Origin: Candidatus Cloacimonadota bacterium
GTDB lineage: Bacteria > Hydrothermota > E44-bin80
Assembly: GCA_004375785.1 (NCBI GenBank)
Contig: SOKM01000180.1
Coordinates: 1 to 7,435 of the forward strand
Length of the DNA: 7,435 nt
Reading direction: 5' to 3'
Numbering within the stretch: the first letter of the stretch is position 1; the number at the start of each line of letters is the position of its first letter. The notes beneath the pieces are model-generated. The model saw only the letters and a list, made by a program, of their open reading frames with translations. It did no database searches and was not told where the DNA came from. The translations under genes were made by a program, and so were the position numbers. Positions 5,950-7,435 of the stretch are shown one piece after another.

Positions 5950-6608
5950 AATATCTCCCTTTTTAGTTTTTCTACAGCAAGTACCTGCTCAATGAAGGGT
6001 TCTTCAGGTAGTGCACCCTCAAATGTAATCGTTTCATTAATAACAACCTTTGGCACGCCGTATACATTGTACTTTTGTGCGGTTGTGACGAATTCAGTTG
6101 CATCTATGACATCTGCATTAATTTTGTCACTAAGAAAAGCAAGTTTATGTGCGAACTGCACAGCAGAAGGACAGTATGGTCAGGTGTTTGTGACAAAAAC
6201 TTGGATATGAACAGGTTTTGAGAGTGTTTTAATTCTCCCAATGCTTTTTTCAGTTAGACCGGTTTCTCCGGAAGACACCATAATGATAGCCTCAATCAGT
6301 GAGGTAAATTCATAACCAGTAGGTAAGCCAAAGAGACGGATACCGTAATCCTTTTCATTCATAACTACAATTGCAGGAATCTTATCTATTTTATATTTTT
6401 TCACCTCTTTCTTATCACCAGCAAAATTGAAGACGTTAAGTGAAATTTTATCCGAGAGTGATACAATCTCCTCAAGTAATTGATATGTTTGCTGGCAGAA
6501 CTGACATTCAAACTCCTGTGTAAAAAAGATGAGTTTAACAGGGTTTTTCAGACTTTTCTCAAGTTTTTCTTTAACCCCTTTTTTCACATCCTCCGGCAGT
6601 ACAGACAT
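5946..6608 (-). CDS. Protein disulfide oxidoreductase (two glutaredoxin-like domains) with predicted selenocysteine at in-frame TGA
   Basis: A 220-residue PDO-family thiol-disulfide oxidoreductase, read through TGA at 6182-6180 as selenocysteine (U143). Domain 1 (about 1-115) has NPVKLIFFTQEFECQFC with active-site Cys35-Gln-Phe-Cys38 and cis-Pro78 in DKIPAI. Domain 2 has PVHIQVFVTNT, then U143-Pro-Tyr-Cys146, PSAVQFAHKLAF, and cis-Pro186 in VYGVPK. In Pyrococcus furiosus PDO the matching stretch is VFVTPTCPYCPLAVRMAHKFA, so TGA sits on the nucleophilic cysteine. The frame is intact on both sides and the total length is usual. There is no signal peptide, so it acts in the cytoplasm. Start: ATG 6608 with AAAGGAGG (6613-6620), 4 nt away, and homology beginning there. 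A longer frame to 6692 has no such support. It lies 34 nt after the TamB stop and overlaps the next start. Alternatives are a point-mutation pseudogene or a sequencing error; the SECIS-like hairpin argues against both. Confidence 0.85.
6148..6162 (-). promoter_or_regulatory. Candidate bacterial SECIS hairpin for UGA recoding
   Basis: In the mRNA, UGUGC-AGUUC-GCACA forms a perfect 5-bp stem with a 5-nt loop, starting 18 nt after the UGA; the loop lies at 23-27 nt. Known bacterial SECIS elements lie inside the coding region just downstream of UGA, with the apical loop about 16-37 nt away and a conserved G in the first two loop positions. Here G is loop position 2. It would be bound by SelB. A competing stem, CUGC-UGU-GCAG (14-24 nt after UGA), is shorter. 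Confidence 0.65.
6180..6182 (-). other. Predicted selenocysteine UGA codon
   Basis: The codon reads TGA on the minus strand, between ACC (Thr142) and CCA (Pro144), replacing the first cysteine of CPYC. Neighbouring genes use TGA as a true stop and TGG for tryptophan, so a genome-wide recoding of TGA is unlikely. Confidence 0.8.
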
Positions 6609-6642
6609 AATACCTCCTTTTTTGGTAGTGATTGCACAGAGA

Positions 6643-7435
6643 TTAATATTTAAATTTGAAACGGACACCAAGATTATATCTTCCTTCTTCATTTCTTTTA
6701 CCTATGATGTAACTTCCTTTCCATACCTTATACTCTATTTCAAATTCGTCCTTTGAACTTGCAAATATATCATGAGTGACCCCCAGATAAAGATTGTTTG
6801 AAATATATTTACCCACAGTGAGTTTTGCAGTTTTCTGTGATCCAAGTAGTTTGGTCTCCAGGTCGATGGCATCAACATAAAATGTTTTTTGAAATTCACG
6901 CAGCAGTGTCTGTCTTATCCAGTAACCTATTGCTTTTTCGGAAAGACGGTTAACATTTTCAAGGGATTTTATGCCTTCGAGTGATTTTACATTCAAGGTT
7001 AAGAGAAGAATGATATTTGCCTCGGTTAAGGATGGGTCAGAAGAAGTCAGGCTAAACTCTGGCTCCTGCATTGTTCCGTCAACATTCAGATAGACAATCG
7101 TTGTTGTATCCCTTTCTTTAGAGTCATTATCAGGTAAATATTTATATTGGATTCTTGTCATGGCACGAAGGTTTATTTCTGGATTCAATTGGGGAGAATT
7201 TGTAAATTTGAAGACTCCTCTTTCGATTGTAAATGTATGGTCAAGGTAGAAAAAGAATCCTCTTTTTGTTTCGAAAAAACCTGAGAGTTGAGGAACATTT
7301 CCAGTTCCTTTTGCAAAAATTTTACCTTCTAATTCTACATTTGCATCCTCGTTTGTTAACCAGATGTTTCCTTCTTCTGCTGATATTTCCAGATCGTAAG
7401 AAACGTTTCCTCCCCGGATATCCTCTTGCTGCTTT
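6643..7435 (-). CDS. tamB: TamB-family (DUF490) protein, C-terminal part, runs off the window edge
   Basis: The frame is open from the window edge to TAA at 6643-6645, giving the last 263 residues or so of a protein normally over 1000 residues long. It reads SAEEGNIWLTNEDANVELEGKIFAKG..., then GFFETKRGFFFYLDHTFTIERGVFKF, NPEINLRAMTRI, VDGTMQEPEFSLTSSDPSLTEANIILLL, and the final barrel-like strands ending LGVRFKFKY. These are the hallmarks of the TamB C-terminal domain, in order. TamB-type proteins anchor in the inner membrane, span the periplasm as a groove of beta strands, and take part in lipid transport to, or barrel assembly in, the outer membrane with a TamA/BamA partner. That partner is not in this window. 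The gene is the first visible member of the leftward operon. Family is confident; the gene symbol is by similarity and the exact role is not shown. Confidence 0.87.
   Translation of the reverse strand, partial: KQQEDIRGGNVSYDLEISAEEGNIWLTNEDANVELEGKIFAKGTGNVPQLSGFFETKRGFFFYLDHTFTIERGVFKFTNSPQLNPEINLRAMTRIQYKYLPDNDSKERDTTTIVYLNVDGTMQEPEFSLTSSDPSLTEANIILLLTLNVKSLEGIKSLENVNRLSEKAIGYWIRQTLLREFQKTFYVDAIDLETKLLGSQKTAKLTVGKYISNNLYLGVTHDIFASSKDEFEIEYKVWKGSYIIGKRNEEGRYNLGVRFKFKY

Noticed and set aside
6180..6182. Alternative genetic code with TGA as Trp or Gly
   Set aside because: The lipoprotein, barrel, Nudix and PDO genes end in TGA at sensible places, and Trp is encoded by TGG. Neither Trp nor Gly makes sense at a catalytic cysteine.
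6640..6680. Internal promoter TTGGTG-17-TATTAA before the oxidoreductase gene
   Set aside because: The -35 matches poorly and the DNA is AT-rich enough to give such matches by chance.
5946..6692. Two separate genes (6180-6692 and 5946-6161) instead of one oxidoreductase
   Set aside because: Both are in the same frame and together make one full-length PDO. The second would start at a GTG inside a conserved helix with no ribosome binding site and would lack the active-site PYC.
6609..6692. Longer start for the oxidoreductase at 6692
   Set aside because: It would overlap the TamB end and has no family similarity in the extra 28 residues. AAAGGAGG sits correctly for ATG 6608.

Overview
The window comes from an AT-rich, diderm (Gram-negative type) bacterium. 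It carries a lipoprotein, an outer-membrane barrel, a TamB-type protein and a secreted protein with a type-9-like sorting tail. Together with a two-domain protein disulfide oxidoreductase, this suggests an uncultivated FCB-group or WOR-3/Cloacimonetes-like lineage. That placement is inference. TGA is an ordinary stop here: the lipoprotein, barrel and Nudix genes all end with it.

Layout. Positions 1-320 (minus) hold the N-terminal third of endonuclease IV (nfo). Positions 321-746 form a divergent intergenic region with a near-consensus promoter for nfo, a composite palindromic repeat, nested inverted repeats and a promoter for the rightward genes. Rightward come a TPR lipoprotein (747-1202) and an outer-membrane barrel (1199-2584) with overlapping stop and start. 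A transposable element (2595-3632) follows: a Y1/HUH transposase fused to a DnaA-like DNA-binding domain, between perfect 26-bp inverted repeats. A Nudix hydrolase (3638-4021) begins 5 nt after the element and has no visible ribosome binding site, so the element appears to have split a three-gene rightward operon.

The leftward operon (7435 down to 4030) is TamB C-terminus, then protein disulfide oxidoreductase, then a secreted eight-repeat FG-GAP protein. It meets the Nudix gene tail to tail with an 8-nt gap and no terminator that I can see.

The main discovery is in the oxidoreductase. An in-frame TGA at 6180-6182 falls exactly where the first catalytic cysteine of the C-terminal CPYC motif should be, giving U-P-Y-C. 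The reading frame continues through the rest of a normal domain. A 5-bp stem with a 5-nt loop carrying G at loop position 2 sits 18-32 nt after the TGA, as expected for a bacterial SECIS element. The best reading is a selenocysteine-containing protein disulfide oxidoreductase, which routine gene calling would break into two ORFs.
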